Part shown: positions 37,802 to 46,391 of the stretch, one piece after another
Layout: the number at the start of each line of letters is the position of its first letter
Position numbering within the stretch: the stretch's first letter is position 1
Assembly: GCF_020694005.1 (NCBI RefSeq)
Contig: NZ_CP073013.1
Span: forward strand, 1,684,578 to 1,748,577
Direction of reading: 5' to 3'
DNA length: 64,000 bases
Source: Marinomonas profundi
GTDB taxonomy: Bacteria > Pseudomonadota > Gammaproteobacteria > Pseudomonadales > Marinomonadaceae
Translations under genes and position numbers: made by a program
Notes under the pieces: generated by a model
Databases searched by the model: none
The model's input: only the letters and a program-made list of their open reading frames with translations
Told to the model about the DNA's origin: nothing

Positions 37802-38730
37802 TAACCACCACGACCAATACGACACGTCTGACGCTATGGCAGCGACTACAAGGCATTCGGTTGGGGCGCTGGTTGGTGATTTTGGTGCCTATGCTGTGGT
37901 TGGCCGCGTTTTTCTTCATTCCTTTTTTGGTGGTGTTTAAGATTTCGCTGTCGGAAGCCATGATCGCGGTGCCGCCCTATTCGCCTTTGTTGGAGTGGGA
38001 CCCGAGCCGCGCCTATGCCACACTCAAAATTACCTTTGGTAATTACTTATTCTTGTTCGAGTCGCGCTTTTATTTGGATGCTTACCTAAGCTCTTTACGC
38101 ATCGCGGCGGTGTCTACCTTTTTCACCTTGATTATTGGTTTCCCTGTTGCCTACTTGATCGCCAAAAGTGGCCCAACCATGCGCACCGTGTTGCTGTCCT
38201 TGGTTATTTTGCCATTTTGGACGTCTTTCTTGCTGCGGGTTTACGCTTGGATGTCCTTGCTGAAAAAGAACGGTTTGGTTAACGAAACCCTGTTGTCTCT
38301 GGGATTGATTGATCAGCCATTGCAAATTTTACAGACCGATGTGGCTGTGTATATCGGCATTGTTTATACCTATTTGCCTTTTATGATTTTGCCCTTGTAT
38401 ACCTCTTTGGAAAAAATGGACATCAGCCTGATCGAGGCCGCGAAAGATTTGGGCGCGAAGCCTTGGCGCGCTTTTTGTCTGGTGACGTTACCATTGGCCA
38501 AGCCCGGCATTATCGCAGGGTGTTTGCTGGTGTTTATTCCCGCCGTGGGCGAGTTTGTCATCCCAGCATTGCTGGGGGGGTCTGACACCCTAATGATTGG
38601 TCGTGTCTTGTGGGATGAGTTCTTCCTTAACCGGGATTGGCCATTGGCGTCTGCGGTGGCGATCATCATGCTAATTGTTTTGGTGGGCCCGATTATGTTT
38701 ATGCGCAACGGCAATAAGGAGGCGATGTAA
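37798..38730 (+). CDS. potH: Polyamine ABC transporter permease PotH
   Basis: A 310-residue inner-membrane permease of the PotB/PotH type. Six or so hydrophobic segments are visible, beginning WLVILVPMLWLAAFFFIPFL, with the ABC permease coupling loop around EAAKDLGAKPWRAFCLVTLPLAKPGI near residue 215. The start ATG overlaps the potG stop by four bases and fixes the N-terminus; a frame reaching to 37765 lies within potG. Its stop overlaps the potI start by one base. PotH and PotI form the channel heterodimer. Confidence 0.93.
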   Translation: MITTTTNTTRLTLWQRLQGIRLGRWLVILVPMLWLAAFFFIPFLVVFKISLSEAMIAVPPYSPLLEWDPSRAYATLKITFGNYLFLFESRFYLDAYLSSLRIAAVSTFFTLIIGFPVAYLIAKSGPTMRTVLLSLVILPFWTSFLLRVYAWMSLLKKNGLVNETLLSLGLIDQPLQILQTDVAVYIGIVYTYLPFMILPLYTSLEKMDISLIEAAKDLGAKPWRAFCLVTLPLAKPGIIAGCLLVFIPAVGEFVIPALLGGSDTLMIGRVLWDEFFLNRDWPLASAVAIIMLIVLVGPIMFMRNGNKEAM

Positions 38731-39539
38731 TGAAAAATCATTCCTTAGCGTTAAGACTCAGTGCGGGCTTTGGTTTCTTGTTTTTATACGCGCCGATTGT
38801 TGCCCTGATGGTTTACAGCTTTAACGAATCCAAATTGGTAACGGTATGGGGCGGTTGGTCACTTAAATGGTACGTCGAGCTGTTCCAAAACAAGCAGATT
38901 ATGGACGCGGCGTGGGTGAGCTTAAAAATAGCCTTTATCAGTGCGACGTTGGCCTCGGTATTGGGGACATTGGCCGGCTTTGTGCTGAGTCGTATGGGCA
39001 AGTTTCGCGGTAAAACCATGATGGCCGGTTGGGTCACTGCCCCTTTGGTCATGCCAGAAGTGATTACGGGGTTATCTTTGCTACTGCTGTTTGTGGCGAT
39101 GGAAAACCTATTTGGTTGGCCCGCGGGGCGCGGTTTGACGACCGTTATTATCGCTCACACCACCTTTTGTTTGGCGTTTGTCGCGGTGGTGGTGCAGTCT
39201 CGTCTGGCGTCAATGGATGAAACTTTGGAAGAGGCGGCGATGGATCTTGGGGCGAAACCGGTGTCACTGTTTTTCTTAATCACCTTGCCATTGATTGCGC
39301 CAGCGATATTATCGGGTTGGTTGCTGGCGTTTACCTTATCGCTTGATGATTTGGTGATTGCCAGCTTTGTGTCTGGGCCGGGTAACTCGACATTGCCTAT
39401 GGTGATTTTCTCCAAAGTACGCCTTGGTGTTACGCCAGAGATTAACGCCCTAGCAACCTTAATGATACTCGTGGTGGCCATTGCGGTGATTGCTGCAATT
39501 GTTATTATGCGTCGTCAAAGTCGAATCCAAGAACCATAA
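38730..39539 (+). CDS. potI: Polyamine ABC transporter permease PotI
   Basis: A 269-residue permease of the PotC/PotI type. It begins with a hydrophobic segment FGFLFLYAPIVALMVYSFNES, characteristic of the family, and has the coupling loop EEAAMDLGAKPVSLFFLITLPLI near residue 167. The TAATG overlap with potH indicates coupled translation. It completes the potFGHI set; the next gene, a glutamine amidotransferase-like enzyme, follows 28 bases downstream and probably belongs to the same transcript. Confidence 0.93.
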   Translation: MKNHSLALRLSAGFGFLFLYAPIVALMVYSFNESKLVTVWGGWSLKWYVELFQNKQIMDAAWVSLKIAFISATLASVLGTLAGFVLSRMGKFRGKTMMAGWVTAPLVMPEVITGLSLLLLFVAMENLFGWPAGRGLTTVIIAHTTFCLAFVAVVVQSRLASMDETLEEAAMDLGAKPVSLFFLITLPLIAPAILSGWLLAFTLSLDDLVIASFVSGPGNSTLPMVIFSKVRLGVTPEINALATLMILVVAIAVIAAIVIMRRQSRIQEP

Positions 39540-39567
39540 ATAGAGTGTTTTTCGAGGTAAATTGTTC

Positions 39568-40272
39568 ATGAAAATAGGCATTCTTGCGGCGGGTATTACG
39601 CCGGATGCGTTACGCTCTCAGTATCCGACGTATGCGCAAATGTTTGCACAACAGATTTCAGCCTTGGCGCCGAGCTTGTCGTTTGAAATATTTGATGTGC
39701 GTTTGGATCAGTTCCCTAGCGACGCGGACGACTGCGACGGCTGGTTGATCACAGGCTCTAAATCTGACGCCTACGGTGATGAGCCATGGATTACGCGGTT
39801 GTGCGAACTTATTCGAGAGGTGGACGGTAAAGGCCAAGTGCTGGTGGGGATTTGCTTTGGCCATCAGATCATTGCTCGCGCCTTGGGTGGTCGCGTGGCT
39901 AAATTTGACGGTGGCTGGGGCGTGGGCGTGCATAATTACCAAGTGGCGGATAATATGGCGACGCCATTAGGGCTTAAAAACCTCGCCTTTTGCGCATTCC
40001 ACCAAGACCAAGTGGTGGAAAAGCCGGCCAAGATGACGAGCTTTTTGAGCAATGATTTCTGCCAGCACGCAGGTTTGATCTACAAAGACCGCATCTTGAC
40101 GTTCCAAGGTCACCCAGAGTTTTCTAAGGCCTATGAAATGGCATTGATCGATCTATACGATGGGGTCACTCTCACGCCAGAGGAGGCCCAAAAAGCACGC
40201 CACAGCGTCCAGCAAGAAAACATTGATAGCCAACAGCTGATGGCTTGGATTGGCGCGTTTTTGCAAGGCTAA
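39568..40272 (+). CDS. Class I glutamine amidotransferase, possible gamma-glutamyl-GABA hydrolase
   Basis: A 234-residue single-domain class I amidotransferase (GMP-synthase-GATase-like). The nucleophile elbow GICFGHQIIARALGG near residue 94 carries the catalytic cysteine, and the histidine and glutamate are in FQGHPEFS near 180. It lies just after potI. The Puu pathway needs a hydrolase that releases GABA from gamma-glutamyl-GABA; E. coli uses PuuD of peptidase family C26, and no PuuD-like gene is visible here. This enzyme, which has the same chemistry, is a candidate substitute. That role is inference from context. ATG 39568 is preferred over TTG 39562. Confidence 0.8.
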   Translation: MKIGILAAGITPDALRSQYPTYAQMFAQQISALAPSLSFEIFDVRLDQFPSDADDCDGWLITGSKSDAYGDEPWITRLCELIREVDGKGQVLVGICFGHQIIARALGGRVAKFDGGWGVGVHNYQVADNMATPLGLKNLAFCAFHQDQVVEKPAKMTSFLSNDFCQHAGLIYKDRILTFQGHPEFSKAYEMALIDLYDGVTLTPEEAQKARHSVQQENIDSQQLMAWIGAFLQG

Positions 40273-40333
40273 CGCCTAGCGCTGCCTTGCCCTTGAGCAT
40301 TCTTTTGGTCTGCATGAAGGCGTCTGAAAACAC

Positions 40334-41071
40334 TCAGCACGCCATTTTCGCACTGCGTTTATGCAGCCTTGGGCAATTGGCACACAACTCACCCTGATCA
40401 CGACGAAAGTGTAAGCAGCAGGTATGGCGCACAAAAACAGGCGCGGCGGCAGTTTGTGGGGCGAGCCCTGCGAGTGGTTTCAATGGCAAGTTCATCGCGT
40501 GCGCCCAACGGCAAAAATCTTTTTCTAGGGTGTGTTTTTGCTCGTCTGGCAAGACGTTCCTGACGGCAATTAAGGCGCTCATTAATTGGTCGGCGAGCAA
40601 GCCTTTATAAAGCGCGGGTCGTCCGCCAAAGGCCTCAACATGGGCGGTTTCAAAGGGCATAAAAATCCTATTGAGCTGTTCGCTGGCAGCCTTAATAAGC
40701 GCCTCATGGCAGCCCTCTTGCCACTCGCCATCGGCTAAGACATAACCCGCGATCATTTCACCCTGTTGTTTTTGTTCTATTTCGTGCAAGCTCAAGGGCA
40801 CCGCCTTGAGCTGATAAACCGAGATCATGGCAAGATAGATAGGCTGCCAACACACCAAGCCCCAGCAACGCACACGCCAATAAGGCGCACCCGTTTCCGG
40901 GTGCGCCTCGCGTAGTGTTTGATGCAAAGCCTGAAGCGCCTGTGCTGGTTTTTCTGAAGACAAAAAAACTGTGTCTATTTTTGACTCAGCAGAAACGCTT
41001 TCTTGTCCATCTAAGGCCGCTATATACGACTTCGCCGTCCTGAAAAGACGATCTAAAAGCCTTTCCACCAT
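40334..41071 (-). CDS. FhuF-like siderophore ferric-iron reductase
   Basis: A 245-residue protein with the C-terminal FhuF signature: two adjacent cysteines, ten residues, then C-x2-C (CCLHFRRDQGELCANC near residue 215), which binds a [2Fe-2S] cluster. Such proteins reduce ferric iron carried by hydroxamate siderophores in the cytoplasm. The body shows low similarity typical of the family. It starts 34 bases after the TonB-dependent receptor on the same strand, so the two likely form a Fur-controlled operon. It is convergent with the amidotransferase gene. Confidence 0.82.
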   Translation of the reverse strand: MVERLLDRLFRTAKSYIAALDGQESVSAESKIDTVFLSSEKPAQALQALHQTLREAHPETGAPYWRVRCWGLVCWQPIYLAMISVYQLKAVPLSLHEIEQKQQGEMIAGYVLADGEWQEGCHEALIKAASEQLNRIFMPFETAHVEAFGGRPALYKGLLADQLMSALIAVRNVLPDEQKHTLEKDFCRWAHAMNLPLKPLAGLAPQTAAAPVFVRHTCCLHFRRDQGELCANCPRLHKRSAKMAC

Positions 41072-41105
41072 GTATCTTTACCTCTGATTGTCGATCATAA
41101 GTCGG

Positions 41106-43223
41106 CTAAAACTCATAACGACCGCTGATTTCAAAAGACCGCTCATCGCCGAACCAGCAATTGGAGGCGTCGTAGCAGCTGTAATAGGTGTCATTAAACG
41201 CGTTGCTCATGGAGAACTTGACACTGGCGCCTTGCCATTGTGCCGACAGCTTAGATAAGTCATAACCTATGGACAAATCGACCAAGGTGAAAGACGGCAC
41301 CGTATTAGAATTTGCGGCATCGAGCTGCATTTGACCGACATAACGTACGCCCGCTCCAAAGGACGCCCCGGTTAAATTCCCTTCTGTCGGCACATAGCTT
41401 AGCCAAGCATTAAATTGCTTTTCAGGTACCCAGATAGGCGTATTGCCTTCTATGCCGCTGTTGTCTTTGGTGACTTCAACATCTTGCAAGGTGTAAGCGG
41501 CTTTGACTGTTACGTCAGCTGTAATGGCTTGTTGTAACTCCAGCTCGATACCACGAGAGCGAACTTTGCCCACTTGGATTTTGTCGTAAGCGGAACCGTT
41601 TGGATCGCGTGTTAACACTTTGCTTTTAATGATCTCGAAGGCGGTTGCACTGGCGGTCATATTTCGTCTTGTGTATTTTAGGCCTGCTTCTCTCTGATCG
41701 GCGGTGGATGTATCAAAGGTATTGCCATTTCGGTCCGAGCCTGTGATGGGTTCGAAACTTTGCGCGTAACTCACAAACGGCGCTAAGCCATTATCAAATT
41801 CATACAACGCACCGACTCGGCCGCTAAACTGGCTCTGATCGACTTCCGTGTTGGTGGCCGCGCCGTATTTTCGGCCTTTTTCAGTCGCTTTAAACTGATC
41901 ATAGCGGCCGCCCGCAATCAGCACCCACTGGTCTAGGCGTATTTGATCTTGCAGATACACACCGGTTTGCTCTTTGTTGATGGTGAAATCGCTGCTGTAA
42001 CCTGAGGCGGCAAAATCTAGGCTGCTACTGATGATTTGCTGATGGTCTGGATTATAAAGGTCGATACTCGGCGCCGCCGCGTCTTCATAAAGAATGTCTG
42101 ATTTTAGTTTTAAGTAATCCACACCGACCAAGACATTGTGCTCGGCATCCCCAATATCAAATACGCCCGAAAATTGGTTGTCTATATTGATGCCTTCGGA
42201 TTTTTCGTCAGTGAGATAAGCGCGGCGATTTAGGGTTCTTTCATCATTGTCTAACGAGGTGGAATAGGTGTTTTCTTGGTACGCTTTGGCGGTGGTGAAA
42301 CGAGCATTCTGTAAAAAGCGCCACGTGTTGTTTAGGTTGTGGTCGAGTTTATAACCAAGCAAAAGCACGTCTCGATCATAGGTTTCCCAATTACTGTCGC
42401 CAGCGTAGCTATCGGACGACAAGGTGCCATTGATATTGTCGTAGACGGTGCCTTTTGACGGTAAAGAGGAATAGACGCCCATGCTGGGGTCTTTTTGGTA
42501 ATACAGGTTTAGGTTAAGCATGGTGTCATCGCTGATTTTCCAATCAATAGAGGGCGCTATCATGATGCGCTCTTCTTCTGAGGTGACAGCTTGTCCGTCT
42601 TTCTGGCGAAGCAGCCCGACGACACGATAGTTCAGATTATGCTTGATCGCGCCTGTGCTATCGATTTGTGTTTCGCGTTTATTGTCACTGCCAAGGGCGA
42701 CGTCAATACTGTGTTCGCTGTCGGCTTGCGGCGCTTTACCGATGAGATTCACCATGCCACCCGGTGGCATAGCACCATAAAGCGTCGAAGTTGGGCCTTT
42801 GAATACTTCCACTTGCTCTACGGCTGCCATGTCAATTTGTGGCTGTAGGTTCCAATCGTTATAAAGCAACTGCAACCCGTCGTAATAGGCTTTGTCATTT
42901 TCAAACCCTCGAATATTGAAGAAATCCAATCGTGTGACGGCACCTCCGCGCAGCTCTGTATTAATCCCAGCGGTATAGCGAACCGCTTCGGCAACGCTTT
43001 CTATGCCTCGTTGTTGCAGCTCATCCTGCGTTACCACGGAGATGGCTTGCGGCGTTTCTTCTGGGTCTAATTGCGTTTTTGTTGCTGTGTTGCGGTAGGT
43101 CTGCCCCTTAACTTCCAATGTGGTTAGCGAACCGTCGATGACCGTGCCTGTGTTGTTGACGCTTTCTGCCGTTTCCGTGGCGAGGGAATAAGACGACACT
43201 GAGGCCATTGCGATGGCAAGCAA
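41106..43223 (-). CDS. TonB-dependent siderophore receptor with an in-frame stop in its signal peptide
   Basis: A roughly 700-residue outer-membrane receptor. The TonB plug domain includes PEETPQAISVVTQDEL near residue 53, VRYTAGINTE and the VEVFKGPTSTLYGAMPPGG plug stretch; the barrel ends with an aromatic residue (SGRYEF), as required for assembly. The natural start appears to be ATG 43253 (MKPVAHF, with GGAG ten bases upstream), but codon eight is TAA (43230-43232). The open frame resumes at CGC TCT TTG, and the hydrophobic part of the signal peptide (LLAIAMASVSSYSLA) follows. So it is either a recent nonsense mutant, expressed by reinitiation at TTG 43223, or a sequencing error. A Fur box precedes it. 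Confidence 0.82.
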   Translation of the reverse strand: MLAIAMASVSSYSLATETAESVNNTGTVIDGSLTTLEVKGQTYRNTATKTQLDPEETPQAISVVTQDELQQRGIESVAEAVRYTAGINTELRGGAVTRLDFFNIRGFENDKAYYDGLQLLYNDWNLQPQIDMAAVEQVEVFKGPTSTLYGAMPPGGMVNLIGKAPQADSEHSIDVALGSDNKRETQIDSTGAIKHNLNYRVVGLLRQKDGQAVTSEEERIMIAPSIDWKISDDTMLNLNLYYQKDPSMGVYSSLPSKGTVYDNINGTLSSDSYAGDSNWETYDRDVLLLGYKLDHNLNNTWRFLQNARFTTAKAYQENTYSTSLDNDERTLNRRAYLTDEKSEGINIDNQFSGVFDIGDAEHNVLVGVDYLKLKSDILYEDAAAPSIDLYNPDHQQIISSSLDFAASGYSSDFTINKEQTGVYLQDQIRLDQWVLIAGGRYDQFKATEKGRKYGAATNTEVDQSQFSGRVGALYEFDNGLAPFVSYAQSFEPITGSDRNGNTFDTSTADQREAGLKYTRRNMTASATAFEIIKSKVLTRDPNGSAYDKIQVGKVRSRGIELELQQAITADVTVKAAYTLQDVEVTKDNSGIEGNTPIWVPEKQFNAWLSYVPTEGNLTGASFGAGVRYVGQMQLDAANSNTVPSFTLVDLSIGYDLSKLSAQWQGASVKFSMSNAFNDTYYSCYDASNCWFGDERSFEISGRYEF

Positions 43224-43281
43224 AGAGCGTTAGAAATGTGCAACTGGTTTCATGATAACTCCGAATATAGAACGAATCAAT

Positions 43282-43300
43282 ATTGATAATGAATATCATT
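43282..43300 (-). promoter_or_regulatory. Fur box upstream of the TonB-dependent receptor
   Basis: ATTGATAATGAATATCATT contains TGATAAT, one base, AATATCA, which matches the 7-1-7 Fur pattern (TGATAAT-N-ATTATCA) with a single mismatch. It lies about 30-50 bases before the receptor start, where repressor binding would block the promoter. Confidence 0.8.
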
Positions 43301-43402
43301 CTATAGATGGTGATAAATAAAACTTAACCTTTTGGTGCATCATAGCCCTTGTCTTGAACTACCGCTTGAGCGCTTTCAGGCCAGAGCAAGAGGTGCTGAA
43401 AA

Positions 43403-44299
43403 TCACCTTGGCTCGATTGGCAGCCAATATTCCATGTAGCTCAACGGGCTGTTCGGGTCGTAGTCTGCTGCATATTTTTCTAGTTCAAAGCCAGATACGC
43501 CGTTGTAATTCGAATCGGGTAGCCATTGATGAAGAAACCATCTTACCGCCAGCTCGATCGCGTGTACTTTTCCATGCACGGGAATAACGGCGTATTCTTG
43601 TCGCGGTACATGGATGGTCTCGGCGTGTTCTGGCGCATGGTTTTGGTCCTGATACCCAGCCCAATAACAGATTGCGTCGGGCTGTTCGGGATGGTCGCGG
43701 GTATCGATAACCCCAATGGCTTGAGCGTCGCTTGCGTGCGTTTTTTTAGTCTGTGTTCTTTTAGTCTGTATAAGGTCCGCCCAAATTTGCGGTACTCGCT
43801 GCAGAAAATTAGGCGATGAAGAAAAAGGTCCGTAAATCCAGTCGTGCTTACCTTGTATTTGAAACGCGTCGACGCTTTCGATGCGGATTTGAGTGAAGAC
43901 GGTTGGCGCTTCATTGGACGCGTACTGTGGGCTTCTATAGCGTAACGGTGTGCGCAAGCCATAGCGCTTTCCTCGTTGTCGATAATCCCGAGGGGTACAG
44001 TTGAACATGTGCTTAAACGCTCGACAGAAGCTTATTTCGGAGTCAAAGCCACATGAAATGGCAATATCTAGGTGTTTGTTTTTACTGGACAGTAACAGTT
44101 CAGCGGCCTTGCTTAAACGCAATTCTCTAATGTATTGGGCGACGGTCAGCCCCGTAGCTTCGCCAAAGACACGTTGGAATTGCCAACGTGACCAACAGCT
44201 TTTTTCAGCCAGGTTGGCCACATGAATAGGCTCATCTAAGTGCTGATGAATGTATTCTAAGACCCTTTCGATACGGGTTAGTCTGCTTTGAAGTGTCAT
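43403..44299 (-). CDS. AraC-family regulator with a GyrI-like ligand domain
   Basis: A 298-residue regulator. The N-terminal AraC/XylS double helix-turn-helix covers about residues 8-110 (IHVANLAEKSCWSRWQFQRVF; IAISCGFDSEISFCRAFKHMFNCTPRDYRQ). The rest is a GyrI-like small-molecule-binding domain (Rob/SoxS-type architecture), with HAIELAVRWFLHQWLP near its end. It sits upstream of the receptor on the same strand. Control of the siderophore genes, perhaps with the ferrisiderophore as ligand, is inferred from position. A Fur-like site lies just before its start. Confidence 0.87.
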   Translation of the reverse strand: MTLQSRLTRIERVLEYIHQHLDEPIHVANLAEKSCWSRWQFQRVFGEATGLTVAQYIRELRLSKAAELLLSSKNKHLDIAISCGFDSEISFCRAFKHMFNCTPRDYRQRGKRYGLRTPLRYRSPQYASNEAPTVFTQIRIESVDAFQIQGKHDWIYGPFSSSPNFLQRVPQIWADLIQTKRTQTKKTHASDAQAIGVIDTRDHPEQPDAICYWAGYQDQNHAPEHAETIHVPRQEYAVIPVHGKVHAIELAVRWFLHQWLPDSNYNGVSGFELEKYAADYDPNSPLSYMEYWLPIEPR

Positions 44300-44318
44300 A
44301 GGGGTATTTTTGTTAAAA

Positions 44319-44333
44319 TAATAACCATTATCA
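44319..44333. promoter_or_regulatory. Fur-like box between the AraC-type regulator and MFS genes
   Basis: TAATAAC-C-ATTATCA matches the 7-1-7 Fur pattern with a perfect right half and five of seven in the left half. It is about 20 bases before the regulator start and in the divergent promoter of the MFS gene. Confidence 0.6.
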
Positions 44334-44490
44334 TCTAAACGCCCTGCTATGCCAATCTGTTTTGTGTGGCAGAGGATTTTCTTTGCGCTCTATTAATTAA
44401 TCAAGTTGCGTGATTAAATTCAAATTCAAACGCTTTTCTAATCGGTTTACTTGAAAAAGCCAACAACAATAAAAATGGATAACGCTTGCT

Positions 44491-45618
44491 ATGAAGGAAT
44501 TCCCACGAACGGCGCTGTATTGCGCGATGTTTCTGGCGGCTGGTGCTGCCTCTGGGTTGCTTGGCCCAAGTCTGATTTATTTGGCGGGGTTAATTGAGGC
44601 ATCGGTTGCTGAGATTTCGGTCGTATTTACGGCGCGAGCCATCGGCAATATCCTCGGTGCTTTGTTGGCTGGGCGCATGTTTGATCGTTGGCAAGGCCAT
44701 CACTATCTTATCGTTATGTTGCTGTGTGTGATTATCAGCTTGGTGTTGGTGCCCTTTTCGTTCAGTTTGCCGATGTTAGTGGGGTTATTCTTTTTGCTGG
44801 GGGCGACAGAGGTTTCGGTCAATGCCGGAGGCAATATGATGATGCTGTGGCTGCATAAGGAAAAAGTCGGCTCTTACGTGACGATTTTGCATTTATGCTA
44901 CAGCGCGGGCTGTATGTTGGCACCATTGATCTTGGTGTTTGCCGAGTGGACTGGGCAGGGTTACGGTGCGGGTTATTGGCTGGTGGCGTTGTACGCTCTT
45001 GTGTTGCCGTTTTTGCTCTGGCGCCAACCGAGTCCGACTTTTGAGGCAAGGCCCAATGAGGTGGTGCCAGCCACCAAACAGAAAGCCACCTTTATTGCCT
45101 TTTTGACGGTGATTTTTTTGTATGTGGGGTTTGAGATCACTATTGCAGGCTGGATCAGTACGTATGCTGTGTTGTCGGGCGAAGATCAAAATAGCGCAGC
45201 GATTTTGGTGACGTGGTTTTTTGTGAGCTTGTCGCTTGGGCGTTTGTTTTCCGTGGCGTTATTGCGTTGGATCAGCCCTCAGCAAGGGATTTTCGGACTT
45301 TTGTTGATCAGCATTACGGGCAGTTTGATGATGTTGTCTGATGCCTCGTTGATCGTGATCGCCTTGTGGTTAGGGCTGGGATGCTCGGCGTTTTTCCCTA
45401 TGCTGTTTTCCTTTGCCAATAGCATTATGTCGCTGAATGGTAAGCGCACAGGGTTTGTGTTTGTGTGTTGCGGACTGGGCGCGCTGGTGGCGCCATCCCT
45501 AACCGGGCCTATTATTGAGGTGTTTGGTGTGGCGACCTTCCCGTACTTGTTACTGGGACTGGCGTTATTAATGGGGTTAAGTTGGTTACGACTGTCAGCC
45601 ATGACCCGAAGTAAATAG
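44491..45618 (+). CDS. MFS transporter
   Basis: A 375-residue major facilitator superfamily protein with about twelve hydrophobic segments. The loop between segments 2 and 3 reads GNILGALLAGRMFDRWQGHH, the usual MFS motif. A stretch GATEVSVNAGGNMMMLWL near residue 108 resembles the FucP/MFSD4-like branch. It is divergent from the AraC/GyrI regulator and downstream of a Fur-like site, so it may move a siderophore or related compound, but the substrate cannot be told from sequence. Confidence 0.82.
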   Translation: MKEFPRTALYCAMFLAAGAASGLLGPSLIYLAGLIEASVAEISVVFTARAIGNILGALLAGRMFDRWQGHHYLIVMLLCVIISLVLVPFSFSLPMLVGLFFLLGATEVSVNAGGNMMMLWLHKEKVGSYVTILHLCYSAGCMLAPLILVFAEWTGQGYGAGYWLVALYALVLPFLLWRQPSPTFEARPNEVVPATKQKATFIAFLTVIFLYVGFEITIAGWISTYAVLSGEDQNSAAILVTWFFVSLSLGRLFSVALLRWISPQQGIFGLLLISITGSLMMLSDASLIVIALWLGLGCSAFFPMLFSFANSIMSLNGKRTGFVFVCCGLGALVAPSLTGPIIEVFGVATFPYLLLGLALLMGLSWLRLSAMTRSK

Positions 45619-45636
45619 TATTGTTTACGGTTAAAC

Positions 45637-45707
45637 TGACTGACTGACAGTAAGTAAGTACTTACTTCTACCTGAGCGCCTACCATATTAGTGCTCACTG
45701 TCAGTTA
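45637..45707. repeat. Short repeats and perfect 16-base palindrome after the MFS gene
   Basis: GACT is repeated in tandem (about 45637-45648), followed by the perfect palindrome AAGTAAGTACTTACTT at 45652-45667. ACTGACAGT at 45643-45651 also pairs with ACTGTCAGT at 45697-45705. The gap lies between convergent genes, so a terminator-like or mRNA-end role is possible, though no T run is present. Confidence 0.6.
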
Positions 45708-45763
45708 AAGATCGATGGTCAGTTAAATGACGGCTTGATACGCAACCAGCATAAGCTTACCAA

Positions 45764-46321
45764 TCAACTGTATTTATGCAGCGTGGCAATGGTGAACGCG
45801 GCCAAGTCGGTATAGACAGCGAATGGAAAGTCTATTGCCTTGTATTGCGTCTCACGGCCTTTTCCCGTCAACACTAATACTGGCGAGCAACCACGGGCAT
45901 TTCCCGCCTGAAGGTCGCGTAGAGAGTCTCCGACCATGATCGCTGGGTGGTCTTCGAACGATAGTCCTAGTTCTGCTTCAATGGCTTCGATCATGCCGCT
46001 TTTGGGTTTGCGACAGTGGCAGTCATCATCAGGGCCATGAGGACAATAGTGAATGCCCGCAATTTTGCCACCTTCTGCCTCAACCAGTGCGGTCATTTTG
46101 TCGTGCATGGCGTGCAGCGTGGAGTCGTCATAATAACCGCGGGCAATGCCTGATTGATTGGTGACAACGAACACCTGAAAGCCGGCTTTCGACAGAGCAG
46201 CGATGGATTTTATACTGCCCGAAATAGGTTGCCATTCGTCGACGGATTTAACATAGGCGTCTGAGTCTTGATTAATGACGCCGTCGCGGTCTAATAAAAT
46301 AATGGGTTTGGTTTGCGTCAT
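45764..46321 (-). CDS. gmhB: D-glycero-beta-D-manno-heptose-1,7-bisphosphate 7-phosphatase
   Basis: A 185-residue HAD-family phosphatase of ADP-heptose synthesis for the LPS inner core. Motif I LLDRDGVIN carries the nucleophile aspartate near residue 11, followed by VVTNQSGIARG (motif II), the zinc-binding cysteine/histidine loop CPHGPDDDCHCRKPK near residue 92, and VGDSLRDLQAG. The ATG at 46321 gives the family length; the frame runs on to 46429 but would overlap the ybaK gene. The order with ybaK is compact. Confidence 0.93.
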   Translation of the reverse strand: MTQTKPIILLDRDGVINQDSDAYVKSVDEWQPISGSIKSIAALSKAGFQVFVVTNQSGIARGYYDDSTLHAMHDKMTALVEAEGGKIAGIHYCPHGPDDDCHCRKPKSGMIEAIEAELGLSFEDHPAIMVGDSLRDLQAGNARGCSPVLVLTGKGRETQYKAIDFPFAVYTDLAAFTIATLHKYS

Positions 46322-46391
46322 AGAGAATCGCCTTATTTGTGAATCAAGTTGAAATGCTGGTTGTGCGGCTTTGAACACACTTGTCGTACGG

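Noticed and set aside
24503..40272. Polyamine island as a mobile element or recent transfer
   Set aside because: No integrase, transposase, tRNA or flanking direct repeats are visible, and the base composition does not obviously differ from neighbours by eye.
43543..43962. Minus-strand frame inside the AraC/GyrI regulator gene
   Set aside because: Overlaps a gene with clear AraC motifs in another frame; basic, low-complexity translation suggests a shadow.
45279..45698. Minus-strand frame opposite the MFS gene
   Set aside because: Shadow of a transporter gene, with no start signal and no domain.
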